Shown: positions 42,772-52,286, numbered from the stretch's first letter. The stretch is DNA of 64,000 nucleotides from Eubacteriaceae bacterium (GCA_009782875.1 WRIE01000001.1:1-64000); one strand, 5' to 3'. A program made the numbers and translations. The notes: generated by a model from the letters alone, not told the origin.

Positions 42772-43932
42772 CTATAGGCGCACATTTCTAATATAGTCTG
42801 TAACCGCAATCAGGTTTTCCCTCTTCGCATCCCTTGGGAAAGTAAGCATTTTATCTGTCGACGCATAGAATGCTCCGTCGTAAGCCACATCGTCCAGCAG
42901 TTGTTTGAGTTCATCAATATTCTTTTCCACAGTTCCAAAAGTAAGGGTGTTTGTTTTTATGCCGCCAGCGACAGCTGCCACAGAGCCGACTTTTTGCTTG
43001 TATTCCCTGATGTCGTTTTGCTCTGCATGCATTATGAAATGGCCCTTGGGGGCGTCTTGGAGGAAATCAAATATCCTGTCTGCAGTCCCTTGTATGAACA
43101 GGTATGCTATTTTGTCATATTCATCGCAATAGTCATAGAGCTCTTTTAGTATTGGCCAATAGATTTCCTTGAAATCGTTAGTAGACAAGATGATATGGGC
43201 GAGAAATGATGTATGGATGTCGCAGCCTTTGGCCGGGTCTGAGCCGACTGTCAAATCTTTTCTTGGCAGGGCGACGTTTGCTTGCATCAAGTCGAGGATT
43301 TTTCCCCTGCGCCTGCGCAGGTCAATGGATGTATTGTAAATTCCCCTATATCCACTGATAAGCCTTTCGAATGGATTGCTGATTGGTATGTTGCTGCGAA
43401 CATCAAGAACCCCGTACTCGGTGTCCATGATTTTTCCGATTTCAGCAACATAATTGTTGTAATTGTCCAGCTCTTTGATTGCGGCGCTAAAGTAGGCTGG
43501 TGCATTTTCGTCTGTTAAATGAGGATATTTTGCCGGAATCACTTTGGTCCATAGAAATTTTTTTCGGTCGTTTAACAGCAGATCATAGTCGTTGTCAGGA
43601 TCATCCATGACGTTGAGGTCAATGACGTTTGATGAATAGTTATCATCGCTTTGGATATACATTCCGCCTCCGCCAACAGCGTCAATTATGCGCAGCGGGT
43701 TTCGCGACCAGAAATCGCGGTAGCAGTCAAAATTGTACCTCTCATGAAACTCGCGCATCATTTTGATGCGAAGGCCGTAATCCCTGGTGGCGACGCTTAG
43801 TTTTTGGTTGCTGTCAAATACTATCCAGTGGTGGTATGAGCAGACAGTAATGATTTTTTCATTATTTTCGAATCTGGCTGCGTTCTTAAACACACGAATA
43901 CGTTCATTTTTTACTATTTTGGGGTCAACCAT
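42772..43932 (-). CDS. Divergent URO-D-fold protein, paralog 5
   Basis: A 386-residue protein from ATG 43932 behind AGGAGAAAAAAGAA. It is shorter than the four copies at 23502-34000 but keeps the same plan: KNERIRVFKNAARFENNEK at the start, RRRRGKILDLMQAN where the others have the Arg-rich DVRRNR helix, DIHTSFLAHIILSTNDFKEIYWPILKELYDYCDE matching the HMPTYMREKDFVEVWLPTY block, FDFLQDAPKGHFIMHAEQNDI matching LDILQDxPxGHxMRFEYG, and a final YASTDKMLTF near the GGGYxFGFDKG position. Zinc ligands of MtaA-type enzymes are not evident. It is followed by a 47-residue microprotein. Substrate unknown. Confidence 0.6.
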   Translation of the reverse strand: MVDPKIVKNERIRVFKNAARFENNEKIITVCSYHHWIVFDSNQKLSVATRDYGLRIKMMREFHERYNFDCYRDFWSRNPLRIIDAVGGGGMYIQSDDNYSSNVIDLNVMDDPDNDYDLLLNDRKKFLWTKVIPAKYPHLTDENAPAYFSAAIKELDNYNNYVAEIGKIMDTEYGVLDVRSNIPISNPFERLISGYRGIYNTSIDLRRRRGKILDLMQANVALPRKDLTVGSDPAKGCDIHTSFLAHIILSTNDFKEIYWPILKELYDYCDEYDKIAYLFIQGTADRIFDFLQDAPKGHFIMHAEQNDIREYKQKVGSVAAVAGGIKTNTLTFGTVEKNIDELKQLLDDVAYDGAFYASTDKMLTFPRDAKRENLIAVTDYIRNVRL

Positions 43933-44542
43933 TTCTTTTTTCTCCTATGCTATTTACAAGATACAGCGAGATTGCCAAAAATAAATGGCAACTGGTTCAG
44001 CGGGCATTGGCAAATAATGATACTGTACTTGATTATACACCAATTTACACCAAAAAGCGTAAATACTCATCAACATGTCTCAAAGGAGCCTCTGGCTGCT
44101 TCCATTGGGAGCTTAGCATAGGTATAGCGCCTACAGCAATATCGATCGTTATGGCAATATTCGCACATATTCAACAAAAAAAAGAATAAGCCTCAACTTA
44201 TTATCAGCAAGGCTTATCTCTTTTAAACTTGATCCAAGCGCCAGTTATAAATAATAGCAAAGGATCAGTTGCCGCCAGCAGTTTGCCGGCTTGGCTAGGT
44301 GATTAGGGCGCCTAGCCCTATTTGCATGTATATGATAAAACATGAGTTCGGTAAACGCCAACACATGTGGTTTGGGTGCTGGGCGTGTCCCTAATAGTGG
44401 ATTGCCAAACCAAATTCCATTATAATTTAGCCTGCATTGGGCTAGTTTTGTTTCAATGTCTATCGGGATATTCTGCATTTTGCGACAATTATAAGTTTTT
44501 TCACTTTCCGAATTCTCTCAAAATAATTGGAACGCTATGGAT
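43933..44542. other. Intergenic between HtrA and URO-D paralog 5
   Basis: An 80-codon plus-strand frame at 43947-44189 has some protein-like sequence but no ribosome binding site and overlaps the leader of paralog 5. A hairpin at 44181-44217 may terminate the HtrA transcript. Nothing else is seen. Confidence 0.35.
44181..44217 (-). terminator. Hairpin with T tract, possible HtrA terminator
   Basis: ATAAGCC (44186-44192) pairs with GGCTTAT (44211-44217); on the minus strand TCTTTTTTTTG follows. It lies about 325 bases past the HtrA stop, which is far, so an unseen small transcript in between is possible. Confidence 0.45.
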
Positions 44543-45937
44543 TTATGGCGATTTTGACTCTGTAAGCTCTATCTGAAGTGTAATGTCAGCTCCATCCCTG
44601 TCTACGACTATAGTTGCAATATCCCCCACAGACAGCTTGCTAAGCACAGGCAGTATGTCGGCGTATTCATTGACTTTGGCGCCATTTACGGACACAATCC
44701 TGTCGCCAACCATAGCCCCGTCCCTTTGGGCATAAGAATTCTCGACGAATCCCAAGATGTACACCCCAAAGGTTTCTACACCATAACTGTCGGCTGTCCT
44801 GGAATCCAAGATATCGAGGAGCCTGACTCCAATCTGTGCGCGGATCTGGGTACGGTCTGTGGCTTGCTCCTGAGGGATCCATTCTGAGGAGATCATTTCC
44901 AGGTATGCTGGTCTGGCAATATTGATGGGGATTGCAAAGCCAAGGCCTTCTACGCCTCTATCCTGGTATTTTGCGTTGATGATCCCCACAAGCTCTCCTC
45001 TGGAGTTAAACAAGCCTCCTCCGGAATTGCCTGAGTTGACAGCAGCGTCTGTCTGCAAGAGTGTCATAAGCTGGCCTTCGACATTGATCCGCCTTTCAAG
45101 GGCGCTGATAATGCCCTGGGTCACTGTGCCCCCAAGCTCCCCCAAGGGGTTGCCGATGACTATCGCTTGGTCGCCGACCATCAATTCGTCACTGTCCCCA
45201 AAAACAGCAGTGGTAAGCCCCGATGCGTCTATCTTGATGACGGCAAGGTCGTTCTTGGGGTCGTCGCCAACCACCTTGGCGTCAAACTTGCTTCCGTTGC
45301 GCAATGTCACTGTGAGTTTTGAGGCGTTTTGCACCACGTGGGAGTTGGTCAGTATATTGCCGTCCGATGTGATAATGACGCCGCTGCCGCCGCCCTCAGT
45401 CACATATTGGCCGAAATACCTGCTGGTCCTAGTGCGCTCTGAGGCGATCTCTACAACGGAGTCTGCAGTCATCGCCACAACATCCCTCAAGTCCCTCGAG
45501 ACCGCAGGCAATAGGCTCTCGGTTGAGGGAGCCCTTGTTTCATATATTACAGGCGGCACGATTGGCTGGTGGGATGCCCCTATGCCCAGCTTTGCCCCTG
45601 CCCAATTGCCCATTAGCCCAAATGCGAATGCGAGCGCAGCTAAAGGGATTGCGCCCAAGGTTTTGGCTAAGAGTCCTTTTTTATTCTTGGTTTCGCCGTC
45701 TTTAGGCGCATAATAGTAGTATTGAGCGCTTGGCGCCACCCCATAGGATGGCTGTGGGGATGGTGTGACAGTAGTCTTTGGAGCATGGTCATTTCCAAAA
45801 TTGCTCTCCTCTCCATTGCCGGCAATGGTTGCCGCTGCATCATCAGATCCAGGGGCGCCCATTCCCGGAGGCCTTTCGCTTTCATCAATATCAAATCTGC
45901 TTTCGCTGCTATAGCTATTATTCTCATTATCAACCAT
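44543..45937 (-). CDS. htrA: HtrA/DegP-like membrane-anchored serine protease
   Basis: A 464-residue protein from ATG 45937 (AAGGATG nine bases upstream). An acidic cytosolic N-terminus of about 95 residues precedes one membrane helix (TLGAIPLAALAFAFGLMGNWAG). The trypsin-like domain has the full triad: His in NILTNSHVVQNA, Asp in PKNDLAVIKID, Ser in AAVNSGNSGGGLFNSRG. One PDZ domain lies at about 375-460 (GVYILGFVENSYAQRDGAMVGDRIVSVNGAKVNEY). It degrades or refolds misfolded proteins outside the membrane. A two-component system is encoded divergently 219 bases away and may control it, as in envelope-stress circuits. Confidence 0.92.
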   Translation of the reverse strand: MVDNENNSYSSESRFDIDESERPPGMGAPGSDDAAATIAGNGEESNFGNDHAPKTTVTPSPQPSYGVAPSAQYYYYAPKDGETKNKKGLLAKTLGAIPLAALAFAFGLMGNWAGAKLGIGASHQPIVPPVIYETRAPSTESLLPAVSRDLRDVVAMTADSVVEIASERTRTSRYFGQYVTEGGGSGVIITSDGNILTNSHVVQNASKLTVTLRNGSKFDAKVVGDDPKNDLAVIKIDASGLTTAVFGDSDELMVGDQAIVIGNPLGELGGTVTQGIISALERRINVEGQLMTLLQTDAAVNSGNSGGGLFNSRGELVGIINAKYQDRGVEGLGFAIPINIARPAYLEMISSEWIPQEQATDRTQIRAQIGVRLLDILDSRTADSYGVETFGVYILGFVENSYAQRDGAMVGDRIVSVNGAKVNEYADILPVLSKLSVGDIATIVVDRDGADITLQIELTESKSP

Positions 45938-46156
45938 TTGGAAGCATCCTTTCAGCATAGTATTTCATTATTCTAGCTTTTGGGGATATTGTACCTGTTG
46001 AATGTGACAGAGACATGAAAAAAATGTGATCTAGTTTTGACATTTTCCAGATTTTGATAAGAAGAAAACCTTTTAGAGCCAAGGATCACATTCTCGACAC
46101 AATAATCTGTTAGAATACCGCTACCAAGATAATTGAATTGAAAGGATGCCAACCTT

Positions 46157-46837
46157 ATGCTTCACATGCTAGTGGTGGATGACGAATCCCGCATCAGGGA
46201 GATCATCAAAAAATATGCCGAGTTCGAAGGCTACCAAGCCAGCGAAGCCCAAGACGGGATGCAAGCTGTGTCTATGTGCAAAGCAAACTCTTATGACATC
46301 GTGGTTATGGACATTATGATGCCGGAGCTGGACGGCTTCTCGGCAGTGCGCGAAATACGGAAATTTTCAGATGTGCCGATACTTATGCTCTCTGCCAGGG
46401 GAGAGGAGTATGACAAGATCAATGGCTTTGGAATCGGCATTGATGATTATGTGGTTAAACCATTTTCCCCAAAAGAGCTGATGCTGCGCATAGAGGCGAT
46501 ACTTAAACGATACAATGCGCCGGCTTCTGTATCACAAGAGGTATATGCCTACAAGGGCTTGGAAGTGGATTTTTCAGCCCGGATAGTCCGTGTCGACTCC
46601 AATAGGGCGGCAATGTCGCCAAAAGAATATGATCTTTTGTTTTACTTGGTGAAAAACAGGAATATTGCGCTCAGCAGGGAAAAGCTTATTGTGGATGTTT
46701 GGGGATATGATTTTGCGGGGGATGACAGGACCTTGGACACCCATATTAAACTGCTTCGAAAAAGCCTTGGGGAGTACTCCTCAATGGTTGTGACCCTCCG
46801 AGGCATGGGATACAGATTTGAAGAGCCAAAAACGTAG
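46157..46837 (+). CDS. OmpR-family response regulator
   Basis: A 226-residue protein behind AAAGGATG. Receiver: VVDDESRIREII with acidic pair, phospho-Asp in IVVMDIMMPELDGF, Lys in YVVKPFSPKEL. The winged-helix output domain shows MSPKEYDLLFYLVKNRNIALSREKL and RTLDTHIKLLRKSLG with MGYRFE at the end (quoted in parts). It is cotranscribed with the kinase whose start overlaps its end by 20 bases. Divergent orientation to htrA suggests that gene as one target. Confidence 0.92.
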   Translation: MLHMLVVDDESRIREIIKKYAEFEGYQASEAQDGMQAVSMCKANSYDIVVMDIMMPELDGFSAVREIRKFSDVPILMLSARGEEYDKINGFGIGIDDYVVKPFSPKELMLRIEAILKRYNAPASVSQEVYAYKGLEVDFSARIVRVDSNRAAMSPKEYDLLFYLVKNRNIALSREKLIVDVWGYDFAGDDRTLDTHIKLLRKSLGEYSSMVVTLRGMGYRFEEPKT

Positions 46838-48251
46838 CGTGCGCACAGTGCTTTCTGGATACCTGGCAGCATTTCTTTTGGCAGCTATCGCCATATTGTG
46901 GCTTGTGCAGACAGTGTTTCTCCAAAGCTTTTATGAGAAGACCAAGTACTCCCAGGCAAAGCAAGTTGGGGTTATGGCAGCCCAAAACTTCCATGAAGTA
47001 TTCATCGCCGCAGATTTTTCAAATCGAGGTTTTGCGGTTTCCATGAGGAACGCCGCCAAGGAAAATGAGGCTACTGTAGCTGTATGTGACGAGTTTGGAT
47101 TCATTTACGCCACATTCGGAGACTTCCAATTTGACAATATAATATCGCTCTTGCGCCCCCACCAGCTTTACCAAATCTACGCTCTGGCGGCAAACAGCGG
47201 AGGGGAGTATACGGAGGCGCTGACCACCCGTTTTGAGAGGGAATCCCCTGACACAATTTTAGCGGCAAAAATCATCCCAGGATCCGACAGGGATTTCATG
47301 CTGCTGGTCAGCACAGACATAGTGGCGATGACATCGGTCAAAAAAACCTTGCGAGCCCAGCTGCTGGTTGTTAGCTGCTTATTGTTGGCAATCGCGTTTG
47401 CCATGGCGGCGCTTTTATCAACAAAAATTACAAGCCCCCTGGCCCAAATGGCCCAAATGTCATCAAAACTGGCTATGGGCGAGTATTCTGTCTCTTTTTC
47501 ACCAGGAGAGTATAAGGAATCTGAAGACTTGGCTGCCTCTTTGAATTATGCAGCCATGAAAATGTCTGAAGTGGAAACTTTGCGCCGGGATCTGGTTGCG
47601 AATGTGTCCCATGACCTGCGCACGCCCCTCACAATGATCAGGGGCTATGCTGAATTGATGCGTGATTTGCCAGGAGAGGACACGACAGAAAACCTCCAGT
47701 CCATCATAGACGAGACAAGCCGCCTCTCGTCCCTTGTAGACAGTTTGTTGGGCTATTCGAGGCTGCAGGCAGGAGCGCAGGATATAGACGTTTCCCCCTT
47801 TGATTTGGTGGCGCTTGCCCGCTTGGCAGTTAGCCGTTTTGCCCCATACCTAGAAGGGTCAAGGTTTGAGATGGAGTTCAAGGCTTCCCAAGAAAGCATA
47901 ATCGCTTTGGGGGATGAGGCGAAAATCGGCCAAGTGGTATACAACTTCATTGACAATGCCATCAAGCACTCAAATGGGCCAAACAGGGCGGTAGTGGACA
48001 TCTATACCGAGGAAGGCAGGGCAAAAGTGTCTGTGTCAGACTTTGGCATAGGCATACCTGAAAGCGCCATAGGGGAGATTTGGGAACGCTACTACGCAGT
48101 GAGGGACGGCCACATCCAAAAAGACGCAGGCACCGGTTTGGGTTTGTCTATAGCCAAGAGCATCTTGGAAGCGCACAAATCAAATTACGGCGTATTGTCA
48201 AAGCTGGGGGAGGGGAGCGTTTTCTTCTTTGACTTGGAATTGGACGGCTAG
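46818..48251 (+). CDS. Membrane sensor histidine kinase
   Basis: A 477-residue protein that begins with TTG inside the regulator gene (20-base overlap, so coupled). First membrane helix at about 10-30, extracytoplasmic sensor of about 150 residues, second helix near 184-205, HAMP (STKITSPLAQMAQMSSKLAMGEY), HisKA with NVSHDLRTPLTMIRGYAEL near 264, and HATPase_c with NFIDNAIKHSN, DFGIGIPESAIGEIWERYY and GTGLGLSIAKSI. The signal is unknown; proximity to htrA hints at envelope stress. Confidence 0.9.
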   Translation: MKSQKRSVRTVLSGYLAAFLLAAIAILWLVQTVFLQSFYEKTKYSQAKQVGVMAAQNFHEVFIAADFSNRGFAVSMRNAAKENEATVAVCDEFGFIYATFGDFQFDNIISLLRPHQLYQIYALAANSGGEYTEALTTRFERESPDTILAAKIIPGSDRDFMLLVSTDIVAMTSVKKTLRAQLLVVSCLLLAIAFAMAALLSTKITSPLAQMAQMSSKLAMGEYSVSFSPGEYKESEDLAASLNYAAMKMSEVETLRRDLVANVSHDLRTPLTMIRGYAELMRDLPGEDTTENLQSIIDETSRLSSLVDSLLGYSRLQAGAQDIDVSPFDLVALARLAVSRFAPYLEGSRFEMEFKASQESIIALGDEAKIGQVVYNFIDNAIKHSNGPNRAVVDIYTEEGRAKVSVSDFGIGIPESAIGEIWERYYAVRDGHIQKDAGTGLGLSIAKSILEAHKSNYGVLSKLGEGSVFFFDLELDG

Positions 48252-49193
48252 CTAATCTGCCAAGCCTAATTCAAAAAGCCTGGCATAATCCCCATAGCCG
48301 GCTTGCTGCATCTCTTTGCTTGGCACAAACACCAAAGCCGCTGAATTCACGCAATACCTAATGCCTCCCATGTCATCAGGCCCGTCGTTGAATACATGCC
48401 CCAAGTGGGCATCGCCTATAAGGCTGCGTATCTCGATTCTCTCTGACGGCATGGAGCGGTCTATCCTGTAGAATACTGAAGACGGCTCTATCGGTTTTGA
48501 GAAACAAGGCCAGCCGCAACCGGAGTCAAATTTGTCTTGGGATGAAAATAATGGCTGGCCTGTGGTCACATCAACATAGATGCCCTGCTTAAAGTTGTCA
48601 TAGTGCTCGTTGTTGAAGGGGGCTTCTGTCGCCCCCCTGCGCACCACTTCAAGCACCCTGGGCTCGAGAAGCCCGTCAGGCAGCCGTTTATACCTGGCGG
48701 TCTCCTGTGCCATCTCTATGAGCTTGAATGGGACATGGCAATACCCTGTGGGGTATTTCTCTAAGTAATTTTGGTGGTACTCTTCAGCCTCATAAAAGCA
48801 TTCTAGCGGCCCAAACTCAATTGCGGATTTCACCCCAAGGTTTTTTTCAAGGCCTGCCAAGCTGTTTTTTGCATCTTCTCCATACTTGGCATCATCAAAA
48901 TAAATGCCTGTCCGGTACTGCCTTCCCTCATCAGAGCCCTGTTTGTCAACAGACAGGGGGTCGATAGCCATGTAATACCACTCTAATATGGACGCCAAGC
49001 TGATCTTGGCGCTGTCGTATTCCACCCTGACTATTTCGGCATGCCCGCTGTCGCCATCGCAGACTTGTTGGTATGTGGGGTTGGGGACAAAGCCATTACC
49101 GTAACCCACGCATGTGGACACTACTCCTTCAATTGAGCCGAAAAGCTTCTCGATTCCCCAAAAGCATCCCCCTGCCAAATAAATTATTTCCAC
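48252..49193 (-). CDS. msrAB: Bifunctional methionine sulfoxide reductase MsrA-MsrB
   Basis: A 313-residue protein from GTG 49193, placed five bases after GGAGG and right at the conserved start VEIIYLAGGCFWGIEKLF; the frame extends further upstream with non-family sequence. MsrA active site GGCFWG lies at about residue 8-13 with CVGYGNG and GHAEIVRVEYD. The MsrB half from about 195 shows the RRGATEAPFNNEHYDN start, DKFDSGCGWPCFSKPI, GDAHLGHVFNDGP and RYCVNSAAL with the catalytic Cys. It repairs oxidised methionine (S and R forms). No signal peptide, so cytosolic. Confidence 0.93.
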   Translation of the reverse strand: MEIIYLAGGCFWGIEKLFGSIEGVVSTCVGYGNGFVPNPTYQQVCDGDSGHAEIVRVEYDSAKISLASILEWYYMAIDPLSVDKQGSDEGRQYRTGIYFDDAKYGEDAKNSLAGLEKNLGVKSAIEFGPLECFYEAEEYHQNYLEKYPTGYCHVPFKLIEMAQETARYKRLPDGLLEPRVLEVVRRGATEAPFNNEHYDNFKQGIYVDVTTGQPLFSSQDKFDSGCGWPCFSKPIEPSSVFYRIDRSMPSERIEIRSLIGDAHLGHVFNDGPDDMGGIRYCVNSAALVFVPSKEMQQAGYGDYARLFELGLAD

Positions 49194-50572
49194 TTCGCAC
49201 CTCCAAGCGCTTGGTTTAGTATTTGCCTGATAAGAAAGGATTAATCGTAAAATTAATGATTTTTTACCGTTTTCGCTATACTTTGGCTTAGCATCATGGG
49301 ACCTTGGCTTCAGGGCTTTTGAAAATTTGATGGCCAAAAATCGGTCAAATGCGGTTTTCCAGATCGCCGCTCGAACACTGCAAGCTCTAAAAGCGCATAT
49401 TAGCGAAATATTTGGCGCTGGCGAGGGGATCCGAACCACCAGCCACATAAGAAAGAATTATGCTCCAAAAGATTGAAAAGAAACAGCTTCACTGCACAGT
49501 TGCCAGGTTTGTGCAGCTGGTTTTAGGAGTCGGCCCAATTGCAAAATGATGTTATTGGGATTGTAGGCGGCCGTTTCGGCTGAATTAAGTGGATCCAGCT
49601 GCATACAGATATTTTTGTGGTTGGTGTTTGGCGTAGCTGGCAACCAGGGCTGTATTGTCATTTGGTGGAAATTTTGTTCGATATTAGTGGTGCTAATTCT
49701 ATTAAAATAGAAGTTAAAAGCACCAATTCCAAACAAATAGTCCTATTATTTTCATATCATATCCGTTTTTATTCCATCAATCAAACAATTAATCGATTAG
49801 CGTTGATATTTTAGCCTAAATGGATATAATAGTAGTACTATCTGGAACTTGCGTTCATAATATTAAAACAGCAGCTGGAAAGCCTCTGTTCTTAAAATTG
49901 TGTAGATTGCGTGTCGATATAAATGTCAACAACCCGCCGCTTAGCGCCTGATGGCGCTTGAAGCGGAGGCTTGTGCTGGAATCTAGATGCAAGCCTTTGT
50001 CGGCTAGCCTAAGTGTTTAGAGCGCTACGTTGCCCAAGAATATATAGGCACCTGCGGATGCTCCGCTAGACTGCGCCTCTGAAGGTTATGGTTAAAAGCC
50101 TTGACGGGCAGGGGCGGCGCTGCAACCGTCCAAAACCTTGGGGCAAATTGGCGAAGTGGATTTGGCTCTGGTAGCCGGGAGGCTTAAGGCGTTATACAGC
50201 TGCAGGCGGAGGGCATGTCTTGGAAAAGGCGCGATTCCTCCTAGCGAGCTTGAGGCGGGGGCATCCTCGCGCAAGATTAGATGAATAATGAAAGGAGAAT
50301 GCCAAAACAAGCAGCATTATAAAACTCGAAAAGAGGATTAAAGCTTGTCCGCCACAAGACATATGCGCCAAACGGCAACGGCTGTAGTGGAGAACCGGGG
50401 ACCGGGCTGGCATGGAAGGCCAGTGCGAGTTTTGCGTGCGGTATTGGGTTTTGTTGAAGCAAGCAGGTTTTACCCATCTTTAAAATGTGCTGGCAAACCT
50501 GGGCTCGATAGGCAAGGAATAAGCTTTTGCAGGTTTGTCGCAGAGTTTTATGGAGTTTTGGCAACGGCAAAA
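49194..50572. other. 1.4-kb intergenic region before the DinB gene
   Basis: No gene is supported. It holds a tRNA-3'-end-like stretch at 49413-49440, a hairpin with a 12-bp stem and two-base bulge at 49937-49966 (AGCGCC/GGCGCT core), and a GC-richer block at 49920-50570 in which frames on both strands are open but not protein-like. A structured RNA in that block cannot be excluded. Confidence 0.35.
49413..49440 (-). other. tRNA 3'-end-like sequence, possible attachment-site relic
   Basis: On the minus strand GGTGG-TTCGGAT-CCCCT-CGCCAGC-G-CCA resembles a T arm (one mismatch), the 3' acceptor strand, a discriminator base and CCA. No matching 5' acceptor strand or anticodon arm lies upstream, so no whole tRNA is present. 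Such 3' fragments are left where elements integrate into tRNA genes. Confidence 0.3.
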
Positions 50573-51817
50573 ATGGCTGACAGGATAATACTGCATTCTG
50601 ACTTGAACAGTTTTTACGCATCAGTGGAATGCTTTTACAACCCGGAACTTAGGGCATTGCCAGTAGCCGTGGGAGGGGATGCCGAGAAGCGCCATGGGAT
50701 AGTGTTGGCGAAAAACGAGCTGGCTAAAAAATATGGCGTGAAGACAGGGGAGGCGCTTTGGCAAGCGCGCCAGAAATGCCCTGGCCTTGTGGTCCTCAAA
50801 CCTAATTACAGCAAGTATATCCAATTCTCAAAGCTTGCCAGGGAAATATACGACCGCTACACAGACAGGGTGGAATCCTTTGGCTTGGACGAGTGCTGGC
50901 TCGATGTAAGCGGCGTTGCGGGCAGCATCGAGGAAGGGGGTGGCATCGCAGATGAGATACGCGCCCTGATGCGCGAAGAATTGGGGGTAAGCGTGTCAAT
51001 AGGCGTCAGCTGGAACAAGATATTTGCCAAGCTTGGCTCTGATATGAAAAAACCTGATGCTACCACCTGCGTGGCCAAAACCGACTTCAAAGAAAAAGTA
51101 TGGATCTTGCCTGTGGCAGATTTGCTGTATGTGGGCAGGGCTACAGAGCGGAAATTGCGGAAAATGGGGGTGTTGAGCATCGGGGATCTTGCCTGTTTTG
51201 ATGTGGAGCTCTTGGCAAAGGTCCTAGGCGCCAATGGCAGGATGTTGTGGGGTTTTGCCAATGGGCTGGAGAATAGCGCTGTGCGCAAATCCGGGGGTTC
51301 CCCTATCATCAAGTCTATCGGGAATTCCACGACTACGCCAAAGGACCTTGTGCGCGCGGATGATGTGAAGATAACCCTGTATGCCCTTTCAGAAAGCGTG
51401 GCATCCAGGCTTAGGGATGGGGGGGTTCGTTGCCGCGGGGTTGTTTTGTCTATTAGAGACAAAGATTTGTTTTCGTTCCAGCGGCAAGCGCCATTGGAAT
51501 TCGCCTCGTCTTCCTCAAAGACAATCTTCAACGCGGCTTGGAAGCTGTTTGCCGTAAACTACCCTGGGGGCAAGCCTATCCGCAGCCTCGGGGTAAGGGC
51601 TATCGGCCTTGTGGAGGAGTTCCCTTCCCAGCTTTCTTTTGCGGGCCCTGTTTTAGATGACGAGCGGATAGAGAGGCTGGACCGCTCTATTGATTTTATC
51701 AGGGAGCGTTTTGGCTATCATTCGGCCAAGCGTGCATTGATGCTGGTAGACCCTGCGTTGTCATCCTTGGATGCCAAAGGAGACCATGTGATACACCCGG
51801 AGAGTTTTTTTGCGTAG
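50573..51817 (+). CDS. dinB: Y-family DNA polymerase (DinB/UvrX-like)
   Basis: A 414-residue protein from ATG 50573, where the family sequence begins (RIILHSDLNSFYASVECFYNPELR). The catalytic acidic residues are present: first Asp in HSDLNSFYASVE, then Asp-Glu in SFGLDECWLDVSG near residue 103. Thumb helix-hairpin-helix (LPVADLLYVGRATERKLRKMG) and little-finger regions follow (LRDGGVRCRGVVLSIRDKDL, IRSLGVRAIGLVEE). These polymerases copy past lesions and are error-prone. A strong ribosome binding site is not obvious. The 86-residue protein downstream is probably cotranscribed. Confidence 0.9.
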   Translation: MADRIILHSDLNSFYASVECFYNPELRALPVAVGGDAEKRHGIVLAKNELAKKYGVKTGEALWQARQKCPGLVVLKPNYSKYIQFSKLAREIYDRYTDRVESFGLDECWLDVSGVAGSIEEGGGIADEIRALMREELGVSVSIGVSWNKIFAKLGSDMKKPDATTCVAKTDFKEKVWILPVADLLYVGRATERKLRKMGVLSIGDLACFDVELLAKVLGANGRMLWGFANGLENSAVRKSGGSPIIKSIGNSTTTPKDLVRADDVKITLYALSESVASRLRDGGVRCRGVVLSIRDKDLFSFQRQAPLEFASSSSKTIFNAAWKLFAVNYPGGKPIRSLGVRAIGLVEEFPSQLSFAGPVLDDERIERLDRSIDFIRERFGYHSAKRALMLVDPALSSLDAKGDHVIHPESFFA

Positions 51818-51847
51818 TTGGATTTATTAAATTTATATTAAAAATGG

Positions 51848-52108
51848 ATGGCAAGCATGATGCAAGTTGCAAAAAAATTTGTGGCAGTAGACGCCAGATT
51901 CAGCGAGGAAGGGGAGCTGGCCCCTTTGGCGATTTACTGGGAAGACGGCAGGAAGTATGAAATAGACAAAATTCTAGACAAAAGGAGAGCTGCGAGCCTG
52001 AAAGCGGGCGGCATTGGGGTTCGCTACACTGTCAGGATAAACGGGCAATCGAGATTTTTGTGGTATGAGGAGCCCAGATGGTTTGTTGAAGCTGTTATTA
52101 GAAATTAA
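51848..52108 (+). CDS. Small DinB-associated protein of unknown function
   Basis: An 86-residue soluble protein 30 bases after the polymerase gene. Its pattern, VDARFSEEGELAPLAIYWEDGRKYEIDKILDKRRAAS in the first half and GVRYTVRINGQSRFLWYEEPRWFVE in the second (quoted in parts), is that of a short beta-rich protein often found after Y-family polymerase genes in Bacillota. The role is unknown. Confidence 0.65.
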   Translation: MASMMQVAKKFVAVDARFSEEGELAPLAIYWEDGRKYEIDKILDKRRAASLKAGGIGVRYTVRINGQSRFLWYEEPRWFVEAVIRN

Positions 52109-52228
52109 TCCCTAGAGGACAGGCACTGAAAAGCCGATGTTGTTTATATTGGTAACAGAAGGTTTTCTATTGACAAGAGAATGCGATTTAGCAGGGGAAC
52201 GAGCCTGTGTTCAGTAATCGTATTCGTC

Positions 52229-52255
52229 ACGTTTAGATATTTTCTGAATAATATA
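52229..52255 (+). promoter_or_regulatory. Sigma-K-like promoter of the Asn-Cys repeat gene
   Basis: AC at 52229-52230, a 16-base spacer and AATAATATA at 52247-52255 match AC-N16-CATANNNTA except for the first base of the -10 box. The ATG is 31 bases downstream with AGGAG in between, a natural leader length. Confidence 0.45.
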
Positions 52256-52286
52256 TCACGAAACATTGACTTTAGGAGATTGATAT

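Noticed and set aside
43947-44189. 80-codon plus-strand frame in the leader of URO-D paralog 5
   Set aside because: No ribosome binding site, and it overlaps the ribosome binding region of the minus-strand gene; kept only as a note.
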